DNA of 41,868 nucleotides from JBHJGS01 sp050331575 (GCA_050331575.1 JBHJGS010000011.1:1-41868); one strand, 5' to 3'; shown: positions 32,218 to 41,670, numbered from the stretch's first letter. The notes: generated by a model not told the origin, from the sequence alone. Made by a program: numbers and translations.

Positions 32218-33696
32218 TTATTGCCCGCCGGTGGGATAGTTCGGGCTTTCGCGGGTGATCGCCACGTCATGGACATGGCTTTCGCGCAGGCCGGAATTGG
32301 TGATGCGGACAAATTGGGCCTTCTCGCGCATGTCCGGAATGGTGTGCGCACCGGTATAGCCCATCGAGGCGCGCAGACCGCCGACCAACTGATGAATGAC
32401 ATTCTTCGCCGGGCCCTTGAACGGCACCTGGCCCTCCACCCCCTCCGGCACCAGCTTCATGCTGTCCTTGATATCCTGCTGGAAATAGCGGTCCGCCGAG
32501 CCCCGCGCCATGGCCCCGACCGATCCCATGCCGCGATAGGATTTGTACGACCGGCCCTGATACAAGAACACCTCGCCCGGCGCTTCCTGGGTGCCGGCAA
32601 GAAGCGAGCCGATCATCACGCAGTCCGCGCCAGCGGCCACCGCCTTGGCCATGTCGCCGGAATGGCGCAGACCGCCATCGGCAATAATCGGCGTGCCGGT
32701 CTTCTGCGCCGCCTTCAAGACATCCATGATCGCCGTCAGCTGCGGCACGCCAACCCCGGCGACCACGCGGGTGGTGCAGATGGAGCCCGGGCCGATGCCC
32801 ACCTTGATCGCGTCCGCCCCGGCATCGACGAGGGCCTGCGCGGCATCGGCGGTGGCGACATTGCCGGCGATCACCTGAACCGAATTGGAGCGCTTCTTCA
32901 CCCGGTCGACCGCGTCTAGCACGCGCGCGGAATGGCCGTGGGCGGTGTCCAGCACCAGGGCGTCAACTTCCGCATCCATCAAGGCTTCGGAGCGGTCAAA
33001 GCCCTGGTCGCCCACGGTGGTGGCCGCAGCCACCCGCAAACGGCCCGACGCATCCTTGGCGGCGTCGGGATAGGCCACGGCCTTCTCCATATCCTTCACG
33101 GTGATCAGACCGATGCAGCGATACGCCTCATCCACCACCACAAGCTTTTCGATGCGATGCTGGTGAAACAGACGCCGCGCCTCGTCGCCGGTCACCCCGG
33201 GCTTGGTGGTGATCAGATTTTCCTTGGTCATCAATTCCGCGACCGGCTGATCGGTGTGGCTGGCAAAGCGCACGTCGCGGTTGGTCAGAATGCCGACCAG
33301 CTTTTTCGGCCCGGTGCCCTCACCGCGTTCAACCACCGGAAAACCGGAAATCCGGTGGCGCTTCATCAGGTCCAGCGCATCGGCCAGGGTCTGATCGGGA
33401 TACATGGTGACCGGATTGACCACCATGCCCGATTCGAACTTCTTCACCTGGCGGACCATTTCCGCCTGTTCCTCCGGCCCCATATTGCGGTGCAGCACAC
33501 CGATGCCGCCCATCTGCGCCATGACGATCGCCAGATCGGTCTCCGTCACCGTATCCATTGCCGCGGACAAGAGCGGGATGTTCAATTCGATCTGCCGGGT
33601 CAGCCGCGCGCGGGTGTCCGCCTGAGACGGCAGAATGTCGGAAAAGCCCGGCACCAGAAGGACATCATCGAAGGTCAGACCAAGGCGGATATCCAT
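32218..33696 (-). CDS. guaB: Inosine-5'-monophosphate dehydrogenase
   Basis: This 492-residue cytosolic enzyme oxidises IMP to XMP with NAD, the step before GuaA. The TIM barrel is interrupted by two CBS domains at about 95-205. The catalytic C307 lies in GIGPGSICTTR, and the flap region has SYRGMGSVGAMARGSADRYF. The length fits the family (about 490). The ATG at 33696 begins DIRLGLTFDDVLLVPG, the standard N-terminus; the extra upstream codons are not conserved. The ribosome binding site is weak. rlmE lies 78 bases upstream and fabG 30 bases downstream on the same strand. Confidence 0.97.
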   Translation of the reverse strand: MDIRLGLTFDDVLLVPGFSDILPSQADTRARLTRQIELNIPLLSAAMDTVTETDLAIVMAQMGGIGVLHRNMGPEEQAEMVRQVKKFESGMVVNPVTMYPDQTLADALDLMKRHRISGFPVVERGEGTGPKKLVGILTNRDVRFASHTDQPVAELMTKENLITTKPGVTGDEARRLFHQHRIEKLVVVDEAYRCIGLITVKDMEKAVAYPDAAKDASGRLRVAAATTVGDQGFDRSEALMDAEVDALVLDTAHGHSARVLDAVDRVKKRSNSVQVIAGNVATADAAQALVDAGADAIKVGIGPGSICTTRVVAGVGVPQLTAIMDVLKAAQKTGTPIIADGGLRHSGDMAKAVAAGADCVMIGSLLAGTQEAPGEVFLYQGRSYKSYRGMGSVGAMARGSADRYFQQDIKDSMKLVPEGVEGQVPFKGPAKNVIHQLVGGLRASMGYTGAHTIPDMREKAQFVRITNSGLRESHVHDVAITRESPNYPTGGQ

Positions 33697-33774
33697 AAGC
33701 GGGCGGCACTCCGGCAACAGGGGTGGCGGGAAATGGCGCGCTCTTATCACGCGCCCTTTGCGCTGGCTAGATCT

Positions 33775-34497
33775 TCAGGATTGCGGGGCCGGGTCGCCGC
33801 CCTTGAAGCCCTGGGCGACGACATACCATTCCACGCTTTCCGGGCGGGAGGCCGGTGGCTTGGCATGGCGCACTTTGGCAAAGGACCGCTTCATGCGGTC
33901 GAGCAGCTCGCCTTCCGCTCCGCCGCGCAAGACCTTGGCGACAAAGTCCCCGCCCGGCTTCAGATGCGCCTGGGCAAACTCCAGCGCGGCCTCGCACAGG
34001 GCCATGGTGCGCAGATGGTCGGTCTGCTTGTGGCCGGTGGTCACGGCTGCCATGTCCGACAAGACAAGGTCGACCGGGCCGCTCACCTGCTCCGCCACTG
34101 CCGTGTCCGCGCCGGCGTCCAGAAAATCCTGCTGCAACAGCACCGCGCCATCGATCGGATCCACCGCCAACAGATCGATGCCGACGATCTCAGCCCCCTT
34201 GGGCAGGCGCTCCACCAGCACCTGGACCCAGCCACCCGGTGCACAGCCCAGATCGACCGCGCGATGCACGCCTTTCAAGAGCTGATATTTATCGTCCAGT
34301 TCCAGCAATTTGAAGGCGGCGCGGGAGCGATAGCCCAGGCGCTTGGCCTCGGCGACATAGGGGTCGTTCAGCTGCCGCTCCAGCCAGCGGGTGGAGGATT
34401 GCTTGCGGCCGCGGGCGGTGCGCACCCGCACACGCGGCCCGCGGGAGCGGCCGCGCGGATCGTTGCGACGACGATCGCGCTCCTTATCCTTGCTCAT
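33775..34497 (-). CDS. rlmE: 23S rRNA (uridine-2'-O)-methyltransferase RlmE
   Basis: This 240-residue SAM enzyme corresponds to E. coli RrmJ/FtsJ, which methylates U2552 of 23S rRNA in the large subunit. A basic N-terminal tail (about 1-35) is followed by the Rossmann core with SAM motif DLGCAPGGW (82-90). The catalytic K-D-K-E set is K63 in SRAAFKLLEL, D148 in LSDMA, K188 in VAKVLRGG and E223 in SVEWYVV. The gene starts 8 bases after the ppx/gppA stop, which suggests cotranscription; that pairing recurs in alphaproteobacteria. Confidence 0.95.
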   Translation of the reverse strand: MSKDKERDRRRNDPRGRSRGPRVRVRTARGRKQSSTRWLERQLNDPYVAEAKRLGYRSRAAFKLLELDDKYQLLKGVHRAVDLGCAPGGWVQVLVERLPKGAEIVGIDLLAVDPIDGAVLLQQDFLDAGADTAVAEQVSGPVDLVLSDMAAVTTGHKQTDHLRTMALCEAALEFAQAHLKPGGDFVAKVLRGGAEGELLDRMKRSFAKVRHAKPPASRPESVEWYVVAQGFKGGDPAPQS

Positions 34498-34505
34498 GGC
34501 GTGCC

Positions 34506-35525
34506 TCAGCCTTTGGGGAGGGGAAGATGCACCCGGTCGCCCTGTCCCATCAGTGCGCGTAGAATGCCCTCGCGAATGCCGCGGTCAGCCACGCGCAGCC
34601 GCGCGGACGGCCACAGCGTCAAAATCTGCTCCAAGATCGCGCAGCCGGCCACCACCAGATCGGCCCGATCCGTACCGATACACGGATGGTCGCACCGCTC
34701 CTGGTAGGTCATGGACACGACCTGTTCGGCGATCCGCATAAGCTCTGACCGCGCCATCCACAGACCGTCGACCTGCCGTCGATTATAGCCCGGCAATCCC
34801 AGATACAAGCTCGCCAGCGTGGTCACCGTGCCGGAGGTGCCGAGCAACTGGACCTGGCCGGCCTGGACCTTGTCACCGAAACGATGCTGCGCCTCGAACG
34901 GGTCGAAATAGTCCGCCAGGAACGCCTGCAATTCGCCATAGCGCTGCGGCGTGATGTGCAGGCCATCATAGGCCTCGGAGAGATTGACGACCCCCCAGGG
35001 GATCGAGGTCCAGGCAAGAATGCGGTAATCCCGCCCCCGGCGCTCCACGAAGATTAATTCTGTAGAGCCGCCGCCGATGTCGAAGACCAAGGCATAGGGC
35101 ATGGCCGGATCCATCAGCGCCTGGCAGCCCAACACGGCAAGGCGCGCCTCCTCTGCCGGCGTGATGACATCCAGATTGAGCCCCGTTTCACCCTTCACGC
35201 GGTCCACGAAGCTGGCGCAATTGGCCGCCGAGCGGCAGGCTTCGGTGGCGACGCTGCGCAGGCAGGTGACCTGGCGGCGCTCAATCTTGCGCGCGCAGAT
35301 GCTCAACGCCTCAATGGCGCGATCCATCGCCGCGGGGGATAGCTGTCCGCTGCGGCTGACGCCCTCGCCCAACCGCACCACTCTGGAAAAGGCGTCGATG
35401 ATGCGGAACCCGCGCGGGGTCGGCCGGGCGATCAGCAGCCGGCAATTATTGGTGCCCAGATCCAGCGCGCTGAAGACCGCCCGCGGCGCGGTCTGCGCCA
35501 GGCGATAAGACGCGCGCTTAACCAT
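34506..35525 (-). CDS. Ppx/GppA family phosphatase
   Basis: The 339-residue product belongs to the exopolyphosphatase / pppGpp phosphatase family (actin-like ATPase fold). Nucleotide and phosphate motifs are ALDLGTNNCRLLIARP near the N-terminus, VFDIGGGSTELIF in the middle and LGTSGTVTTLASLYLG later. It lacks the C-terminal HD domain of the roughly 500-residue E. coli enzymes; the short form is usual in alphaproteobacteria. Whether it prefers polyphosphate or pppGpp cannot be told from sequence. The ATG at 35525 is chosen because similarity begins soon after; upstream residues are proline- and glycine-rich filler. It heads a unit with rlmE. Confidence 0.9.
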   Translation of the reverse strand: MVKRASYRLAQTAPRAVFSALDLGTNNCRLLIARPTPRGFRIIDAFSRVVRLGEGVSRSGQLSPAAMDRAIEALSICARKIERRQVTCLRSVATEACRSAANCASFVDRVKGETGLNLDVITPAEEARLAVLGCQALMDPAMPYALVFDIGGGSTELIFVERRGRDYRILAWTSIPWGVVNLSEAYDGLHITPQRYGELQAFLADYFDPFEAQHRFGDKVQAGQVQLLGTSGTVTTLASLYLGLPGYNRRQVDGLWMARSELMRIAEQVVSMTYQERCDHPCIGTDRADLVVAGCAILEQILTLWPSARLRVADRGIREGILRALMGQGDRVHLPLPKG

Positions 35526-35730
35526 GTTGCGGCCCCTAACGGCGGGCGAGGGGGCTGCCCCGGGCGGTTGCAAAGACACAAGCGGCACCACGCGATGAAG
35601 ACCGGCTGTCCGGCGTACTTGGGTGCTAAGGTGCTGGAAATTCGCCGTCTTGGCAAGCGCGCCGTCACACCAAGGGGACGGCCGGGCGCTTGACAGCGGC
35701 TGGCCGGCGGCGATAGACGCAGCGATCCAC

Positions 35731-35804
35731 TGCCCAATGGTGTAATGGTAGCACGACAGATTCTGATTCTGTTAGTCCTGGTTCGAGTCCAGGTTGGGCA
35801 TCCA
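35731..35804 (+). tRNA. tRNA-Gln (anticodon CTG)
   Basis: A 74-nt cloverleaf: acceptor TGCCCAA pairs with TTGGGCA, followed by T and an encoded CCA. The anticodon arm is ACAGA-TTCTGAT-TCTGT with CTG at 35763-35765, and the T-arm is CCTGG-TTCGAGT-CCAGG. A T7 run at 35858-35864 downstream could help end transcription, but no strong hairpin precedes it. Confidence 0.95.
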
Positions 35805-35904
35805 GCCGCCCCATCACCGACATCGGTTCGTTGCAACTCTGTTCTTGCATTTGCCGCTTTTTTTGGTTAATGAGAACAAATCATAAACGTCGATGGGGGC
35901 CGAA

Positions 35905-36090
35905 ATGGATCTGGCGCACATGGTCAGCCTGCTATTCTTTCTCATGCTGTTGCTGGTGGCCATGGCCGGTCTGAACGGCAAACCGGCGCGGGCCTTGCGC
36001 GCCTATGCGTCCAGCGGATCGCCGCGGAACGCGCGCACCTCGCAGAATAAGCCGCGAGTCTCCGCGCGTCGGCACAGATCAGCGGCCTGA
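35905..36090 (+). CDS. Possible short membrane peptide
   Basis: From ATG 35905 the frame encodes 61 residues. The first 26 look like a real single membrane helix (MDLAHMVSLLFFLMLLLVAM), and GGGGGCCGAA before the ATG is a passable ribosome binding site. The rest is arginine- and serine-rich and runs antisense through the end of the SPOR lipoprotein gene, which argues against it or for a frameshifted end. I list it because the helix is better than chance, with low confidence. Confidence 0.25.
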   Translation: MDLAHMVSLLFFLMLLLVAMAGLNGKPARALRAYASSGSPRNARTSQNKPRVSARRHRSAA

Positions 36091-36776
36091 TTGGCATTGC
36101 TGAACGGGCCGGCGACCAGGCGATAGAATTCGCCGCCCAACTGGCCCAAAGTCACCGTCTCCACCCGCGGCTGAAGCCCCTGAAACAGATCTTGGTGGTC
36201 GCGCACCAGGTCCCGCCAGCCCTGAAGGCTGGCTTCGCGCTGGCGAAAGGTCACCAGATGCACGCCGAACGCCTGGCCTTCATCCAGGCCGCGCAAAAGT
36301 TGTTTGGCCTCTTGCTCAACCTGCTCATCCTCGGCACTCTGTTGCGCCTGGTCCGTGCGCGCTTGATCAACGAAGCCCTTCACCTGAGCCAAGTCACGGT
36401 CCAGCCGGGCCGCCGCAGCCGCGCGGGCGCGCAACGCCTTACCCTGATCACTCAATTGCGCCTGAGCGGCCGCCAGATCCTGCCGCAGCGTGTCAACATC
36501 GCCTAGGCGGGCTTGCACCATCTGGGTCAATTGCGCGACCTGCTCGGTCAAGCGGGCCACCGCCTGATCCAGTTCTTCGAAGCGACGCTGTTCAGCGGCC
36601 CGCTCCGCTACAATGTCGGCCCGCTCACGCTGCAACGCCTCCGCCGCGCTTTGGCGGTCCGCCTCGGCGCGCGCGTCACGCGTGAGCGACAGTTCCGGTG
36701 CCTCGCCCTGCAGCAGGGGATTTTCCGCACAGCCAAGCAAGGCCGCGACGGCGGCCAATATCAGACATTTGCGCAT
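36003..36776 (-). CDS. Lipoprotein with coiled coil and C-terminal SPOR domain
   Basis: The 257-residue product has a lipoprotein signal (KCLILAAVAALLGCAEN) with the lipidated cysteine at 16. A long helical coiled coil, rich in A, E, Q and R, spans about 35-160. A SPOR domain at about 165-250 has FGVHLVTFRQREASLQGW, GQLGGEFYRLVAGPFSNANQ and LFCEVRAF. SPOR domains bind denuded peptidoglycan at division sites, so an envelope protein linking membrane and septal wall is inferred. CCGGAGG lies upstream of the ATG. It is a single gene, divergent from the PadR-pump operon and downstream of tRNA-Gln on the other strand. Confidence 0.85.
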   Translation of the reverse strand: MRKCLILAAVAALLGCAENPLLQGEAPELSLTRDARAEADRQSAAEALQRERADIVAERAAEQRRFEELDQAVARLTEQVAQLTQMVQARLGDVDTLRQDLAAAQAQLSDQGKALRARAAAAARLDRDLAQVKGFVDQARTDQAQQSAEDEQVEQEAKQLLRGLDEGQAFGVHLVTFRQREASLQGWRDLVRDHQDLFQGLQPRVETVTLGQLGGEFYRLVAGPFSNANQAADLCRRAETRGLFCEVRAFRGDPLDA

Positions 36777-36864
36777 CGGTTTTCCTCCGGATTAGGAGCT
36801 TGGGGGCCGGCTTGGGTGCGGCGGGGACGCTTACCCGCCTTGCAAGGCCGGCCGCCAGCATCTA

Positions 36865-36877
36865 TATCATGACGATA
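36865..36877. promoter_or_regulatory. Possible operator upstream of the PadR gene
   Basis: TATC-ATGAC-GATA is a short inverted repeat 20 bases before the chosen PadR start, in an AT-rich patch between divergent genes. PadR regulators often bind such dyads at their own promoters. The half-sites are only 4 bases, so this is weak. Confidence 0.25.
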
Positions 36878-36896
36878 CTATCACTAGGAAATGATC

Positions 36897-37436
36897 ATGG
36901 ATGTTCGAACCCTTTGCTTGGGCATACTCTCGCTGGGGGATGCTACAGGCTATGAGATTAAAAAAATGGTTGCCGAAGGCAGCTTCTCGTTTTTCAGTGA
37001 AGCAAGCTATGGCTCGATCTATCCAGCGCTGACAAAGCTGATGGCTGAAGGGCTGATTTTATGCCGGACCGAACAGCAGGAACGCCGGCCGGACAAGAAA
37101 ATCTATTCGCTGACCGCGAACGGCCGCGCGCAACTGGAACAAGAGTTGGAAAAGCGCCCCGGGCCGGACCGCCATCGCTCCGACTTTCTGGCGGCCTTGC
37201 TGTTTGCCGAAGCCGTCGCGCCGGAGCGGGTGCGCGACCTGATCGATGAGCGCATTGACCAGCATCGCACCAAGATTGAGCAGCTCAACGGGCTTTTGGA
37301 AAACGAGGATATCAGTGATGTCTCGCGCTTCGTGATCGAGTATGGCATTGCGATGCAGAAGGCGGCGGTCAGCTACCTTATTGAAAATCAACACCGGCTT
37401 TTGGGTGAGACGGCGCCGGCCAGCGCCACGGCCTGA
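36897..37436 (+). CDS. PadR family transcriptional regulator
   Basis: This 179-residue DNA-binding protein has the PadR winged helix at 1-85 (LCLGILSLGDATGYEIKKMV, ASYGSIYPALTKLMAEGLI, KKIYSLTANGRAQLEQEL), followed by a helical C-terminal dimerisation domain. PadR proteins are usually repressors released by small toxic compounds. The ATG at 36897 has AGGA 8-9 bases upstream; an ATG two codons earlier is too close to that site. The membrane fusion protein gene follows after 32 bases, so it probably regulates its own operon with the pump. Confidence 0.92.
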   Translation: MDVRTLCLGILSLGDATGYEIKKMVAEGSFSFFSEASYGSIYPALTKLMAEGLILCRTEQQERRPDKKIYSLTANGRAQLEQELEKRPGPDRHRSDFLAALLFAEAVAPERVRDLIDERIDQHRTKIEQLNGLLENEDISDVSRFVIEYGIAMQKAAVSYLIENQHRLLGETAPASATA

Positions 37437-37468
37437 TAACCGGCTGCGACAGCAGGGACGAATGCCGC

Positions 37469-38530
37469 ATGCGGCGATCCTTTTTATATGCAGCCGCCCT
37501 GGTTGTCGTCGTCCTGGTTTGGATGGCGAGCGGGCGATTGGGGGCGCAGGCGCCTGACGCGACGGCCGGACAGGGCAGCGAGCAGGCCTTTCCGGTGGAG
37601 GCGCGCTGGTATAGCGCCCAGACCTATACCGACCGCATCATTGTGCGTGGTCGGGCCGAGGCCCTGCGCGCGGTCTGGCTTGCCTCGCAGATCGAGGCCA
37701 GCGTGGCGGAAACGCCGGTCGAGCGCGGGACCCAGGTGGCCGAGGGGGATTTGGTGTGCCGGCTGCATGCCGGTGAAATTCCCGCCCGCATCGACGAGGC
37801 CCGCGCCCTGTTGGAGCAGCGCAAGCTGGAAATGGAAGGCTCTGAGGAACTGCTCGCCAAGGGCAATCGCTCGCGCACCCAGGCTGCCCAGGCGCGCGCG
37901 GCCTATGAGGCGGCGAAGGCGCAATTGGCCATGTGGGAGGTGCAGCTTTACCACACCCGACTGCGCGCTCCGTTTGCCGGCCGGGTGGAAGACCGGCCGG
38001 CGGAGGTCGGGGATCTGTTATTGAAGGGCGGCCGCTGCGCCCGTATCCTCCAGATCGATCCATTCTTGATGATCGGCGAGGTTTCGGAGGAGCAGGTGCT
38101 GAAACTGGCCCCCGGCGATGCCGCCGAGATCGCCTTAACCGCCGGGCAGCGGCTGACAGGCACGCTGCGCTATGTCGCCGCCACCGCCACGGAGCGCACC
38201 CGCACATACCGCATCGAGGTCACGGTGGAGAATCCCGGCGGCCTGCTGCGCGAGGGCTTGAGCGGCGATATCGTGATCGCCGTGGACGAGACCCAGGCGC
38301 ACCGGCTGCCGGCCTCGGCCCTTGTGCTGAACAGTGCCGGAGAATTGGGCGTCCGCGCGATCGATGAGCAGGACCGCACGGTGTTTCACCCGGTCACCCT
38401 GCTGGGTGACCCGGCCGCGGCGGTGTGGGTCGACGGCTTGCCGGAGCGGGTCCAGGTCATCACCGCGGGGCAGGATTTCGTCGCCGACGGTGAGCCGGTG
38501 CGCGTGCTCACCGACGGAGCCGACGGATGA
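37469..38530 (+). CDS. RND efflux periplasmic adaptor (membrane fusion protein)
   Basis: The 353-residue protein bridges the RND pump to an outer-membrane channel. An N-terminal helix (FLYAAALVVVVLVWMA) anchors or exports it. The lipoyl half-motifs are ASVAETPVERGTQVAEGDLV and LRAPFAGRVEDRPAEVGDLL, flanking an alpha-helical hairpin (about 105-155). The beta-barrel (FLMIGEVSEEQVLKLAPGD) and membrane-proximal domain follow. There is no lipobox cysteine. Its stop overlaps the RND start as ATGA, giving translational coupling. No outer-membrane factor gene is adjacent, so a channel encoded elsewhere is expected. Confidence 0.93.
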   Translation: MRRSFLYAAALVVVVLVWMASGRLGAQAPDATAGQGSEQAFPVEARWYSAQTYTDRIIVRGRAEALRAVWLASQIEASVAETPVERGTQVAEGDLVCRLHAGEIPARIDEARALLEQRKLEMEGSEELLAKGNRSRTQAAQARAAYEAAKAQLAMWEVQLYHTRLRAPFAGRVEDRPAEVGDLLLKGGRCARILQIDPFLMIGEVSEEQVLKLAPGDAAEIALTAGQRLTGTLRYVAATATERTRTYRIEVTVENPGGLLREGLSGDIVIAVDETQAHRLPASALVLNSAGELGVRAIDEQDRTVFHPVTLLGDPAAAVWVDGLPERVQVITAGQDFVADGEPVRVLTDGADG

Positions 38531-41500
38531 ACGCGCTGATCGCCGCCGCCATCGCCCATAAGCGGGTCGTCCTGACCGCGTTGGTGATGATCCTGTTGAT
38601 CGGACTGAATGCCTATCAGGCGATCCCGAAGGAGGACAATCCGGAGATCAAGGTGCCGTTCTTTTCCGTTCAGGTCGGGCTGGACGGCATCTCGCCGGAG
38701 GATTCGGAACGCCTGATCATCCGGCCGCTGGAAAAAGAGCTGAAAACCCTGCGCGGCCTGAAGGAGATGATCGCGGAGGGCTATGAGGGCGGCGCCTTCA
38801 TCACCCTGGAATTCCTCATCGACATGGACCCGGACAAGGCGCTGAACGATGTCCGCGAGAAGGTCGATCTGGCACGCGCGGAACTGCCGGATGATGCCGA
38901 TGAACCGATCATCGAGGAATATCTGGCCGCCGACACACCGGTGTTGGAGATCATCCTGTCCGGCGCAGTGCCGGAACGCAGCCTGGTGCGCATCGCCCGC
39001 GATCTGAAGGACCGCATTGAGCAGATCCCCACCGTGGCGGAGGTGATCCTGAGCGGCGAGCGCGAAGAAGTCATGGAGGTGCTGGTCGATCCGGTGAAAC
39101 TGGAAACCTATGACCTGTCGCTGTCCGAGCTGGTTCAGATCGTCCAGAACAACAACCGCCTGGTCGCCGCCGGCGCCTTGGAAGACGGCAGCGCGCGCTT
39201 TCCTGTCAAGCTGCCAGGTCTGATCGAGGGGGTGTCCGACGTCGCCGATCTGCCGGTCAAGGCGACCGAGGACGGGATCCTGACCCTGGCCGATTTGGCC
39301 GAAGGCCGGCGCACCTTCAAGGACGCCACCAGCCTGGCCCGCTTCAATGGCCGCCCCGCACTGCGGCTGGAGGTCAAGAAGCGCACCCGCGCCAACACCT
39401 TACAGACCGCCCAGGCGGCCAAGGCGGTGATCGCCGGCGCCAATCTGCCCGGAAGCGTCATCGCGGACATCAGCTTTGACAGCTCGGTCTATGTCATCGA
39501 CTTCATGTCCTCGCTGCGCAATGCGGTCTTGTCCGCGGTGTTCCTGGTCGCCGTGGTGATCGTGGCGGCACTGGGCCCGCGCTCGGCCGGGCTGGTCGGC
39601 GTGGCGATCCCCGGCTCCTTCCTGTTCGGCATTCTGGTGCTGTATTTCGGCGGCTACACCATCAATGTGGTGGTGATGTTCGGGCTGATCCTGGCGGTCG
39701 GCCTGCTGGTCGACGGCGCCATCGTGGTGACCGAATATGCCGACCGCAAGATGCTGGAGGGCTTGCATCGGCAACAGGCGTTCCGCCTGGCCGCCCAGCG
39801 CATGGCCTGGCCGATCATCGCCTCGACCCTGACCACCCTGGCGGCGTTTCTGCCGCTCTTGTTCTGGCCCGGCCTCATGGGCGAGTTCATGCAATATATC
39901 CCGCTGACGCTGATCTTCACGCTGACCGGCTCGCTGCTGATGGCGCTGATCTTTCTGCCGACGGTAGGATCGCTGGTCGGCCGGCCGGGGGAATCCGACG
40001 CCAATGTCATGGAAAGTCTGGCCGGTGACCGCCGCTTCGATCCCAACACGCTGACCGGCTTGACCGGCCGCTATGCGCGCGGGCTGGCCTGGTGTGTCAG
40101 ACGGCCGCTGCTGGTGATGGCCGGCACGGCCGGGGTGTTGGTGCTGTCATACGGCTTGTTCGCCATCGGCAATGCGGGGATGAAGCTGTTTCCCGACGTG
40201 CCGGGCGACGCGGGCCAGGTGGTGATCCATGCCCGCGGCAATCTCTCCACCCTTGAGAAGGACCGACTGGTGCGCCGGGTGGAAGATCGGCTGCAGAATA
40301 TCAACGGCGTGAAGCACGTCTCCACGCGCGTGGGCGATGGGCAGGCGGCCGACACCATCGGCTCGATCCGGCTGATTTACGAGGATTGGCATATCCGCCG
40401 CGACACCCGCCTGATCGAGGCGGAGATCCGTGAGCGCATCCAGGATGTGCCCGGGGTGGTGGTGGAATATCAGGCCCAGGAAAACGGCCCCGTGCAGGGC
40501 AAGGACATCCAGGTCCAGGTGAAGTCGGATATCCCGTCCCTCGTGGAACCGGCCGCCGCCCGCCTGCGCGCCTATTTCGACACGGTCGACGGCCTGGTCG
40601 ATGTCGATGACGGCCTGCCGGTGCCGGGCATCGAATGGAAGCTGGCCTATGACCGGTCCGAGGCCGGGCGCTTCGGCACCGATGTGGCCACCGTCGGCAG
40701 CGTGGTGCAACTGGTCACCAACGGCGCGCTGGTCGGCACCTACCGCCCCGATGATGCCGAGGATGAGTTGGACATCCGCGTGCGCCTGCCACAGGAGGCG
40801 CGCGGGCTCGATGCGCTGGACCGGCTGCGCGTGCCCACCGAGTTCGGCCAGGTGCCGCTGTCGAACTTCCTGAAGCGCGTGCCTGAACCCCAGGTCAGCA
40901 AGATCAAGCGAGCCGACGGCGCGCGCATGGTCGCGGTCAATGCCAATGTCGCCGACGGCGCGCTGCCGCCGGAACTGGTCGCCGATATCCGCGGCTGGAT
41001 CGCGGCACAGGGGTTCGACCCGCGCCTGTCCTTCGCTTTCAAGGGCCAGGACGAGCTGGAACAGGAATCCACCGCCTTCTTAAGCCAGGCCTTCATTGCC
41101 GCGGTGTTCCTGATGGGGCTGATCCTGCTGACCCAGTTCAACAGCTTCTACAACGCCTTTCTGATCTTGTTCGCGGTGCTGTTGTCCACCGTCGGCGTGG
41201 TGTTCGGCCTGTGGCTGACCGGCCGGCCGTTCGTGCTGGTGATGAGCGGCATCGGCATCATCTCGCTGGCGGGCATCGTGGTGAATAACAATATCGTGCT
41301 GATCGACACCTATGCCCGGCTGGTGAAATCCGGCATGGCCCCGATCGAGGCGATCGTGCGCACCGGGGCGCAGCGTCTGCGCCCGGTCTGCCTGACCACC
41401 ATCACCACGATCATCGGGCTGTTGCCGATGATCTTCAAGCTGAACATCGATCTGTTCGGGCGCACGGTGGAGACCGGCTCGCCGACCAGCTTCTTCTGGG

Positions 41501-41670
41501 TCGATCTGGCGATCGCCATCGCCTTCGGGCTCAGCTTCGCCACGGTTCTGACCCTGTTCGTCACGCCGTCGCTGCTGGCGCTGCGCATCAAGGTCCGGCG
41601 CTGGCGCGGCAAGGAACCAGCCACCACCCCAGACGAAGCCCCAATGCCCCTGCCCCAAGCGGCGGAATGA
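38527..41670 (+). CDS. RND family efflux pump permease
   Basis: The 1047-residue inner-membrane pump has the AcrB-type plan: TM1, a large periplasmic loop, TM2-7, a second loop, TM8-12. The TM4 motif reads GLLVDGAIVV: D396 is kept, but the second aspartate of AcrB (D408) is G397. In TM10 the AcrB lysine region reads VVNNNIVLID (N920-N922), so that lysine is absent too. This is a subgroup with an altered proton relay rather than a broken protein, since the whole frame is intact. Substrates are unknown. Overlap with the adaptor gene by 4 bases and the upstream PadR gene form one operon. It ends LPQAAE. Confidence 0.94.
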   Translation: MNALIAAAIAHKRVVLTALVMILLIGLNAYQAIPKEDNPEIKVPFFSVQVGLDGISPEDSERLIIRPLEKELKTLRGLKEMIAEGYEGGAFITLEFLIDMDPDKALNDVREKVDLARAELPDDADEPIIEEYLAADTPVLEIILSGAVPERSLVRIARDLKDRIEQIPTVAEVILSGEREEVMEVLVDPVKLETYDLSLSELVQIVQNNNRLVAAGALEDGSARFPVKLPGLIEGVSDVADLPVKATEDGILTLADLAEGRRTFKDATSLARFNGRPALRLEVKKRTRANTLQTAQAAKAVIAGANLPGSVIADISFDSSVYVIDFMSSLRNAVLSAVFLVAVVIVAALGPRSAGLVGVAIPGSFLFGILVLYFGGYTINVVVMFGLILAVGLLVDGAIVVTEYADRKMLEGLHRQQAFRLAAQRMAWPIIASTLTTLAAFLPLLFWPGLMGEFMQYIPLTLIFTLTGSLLMALIFLPTVGSLVGRPGESDANVMESLAGDRRFDPNTLTGLTGRYARGLAWCVRRPLLVMAGTAGVLVLSYGLFAIGNAGMKLFPDVPGDAGQVVIHARGNLSTLEKDRLVRRVEDRLQNINGVKHVSTRVGDGQAADTIGSIRLIYEDWHIRRDTRLIEAEIRERIQDVPGVVVEYQAQENGPVQGKDIQVQVKSDIPSLVEPAAARLRAYFDTVDGLVDVDDGLPVPGIEWKLAYDRSEAGRFGTDVATVGSVVQLVTNGALVGTYRPDDAEDELDIRVRLPQEARGLDALDRLRVPTEFGQVPLSNFLKRVPEPQVSKIKRADGARMVAVNANVADGALPPELVADIRGWIAAQGFDPRLSFAFKGQDELEQESTAFLSQAFIAAVFLMGLILLTQFNSFYNAFLILFAVLLSTVGVVFGLWLTGRPFVLVMSGIGIISLAGIVVNNNIVLIDTYARLVKSGMAPIEAIVRTGAQRLRPVCLTTITTIIGLLPMIFKLNIDLFGRTVETGSPTSFFWVDLAIAIAFGLSFATVLTLFVTPSLLALRIKVRRWRGKEPATTPDEAPMPLPQAAE

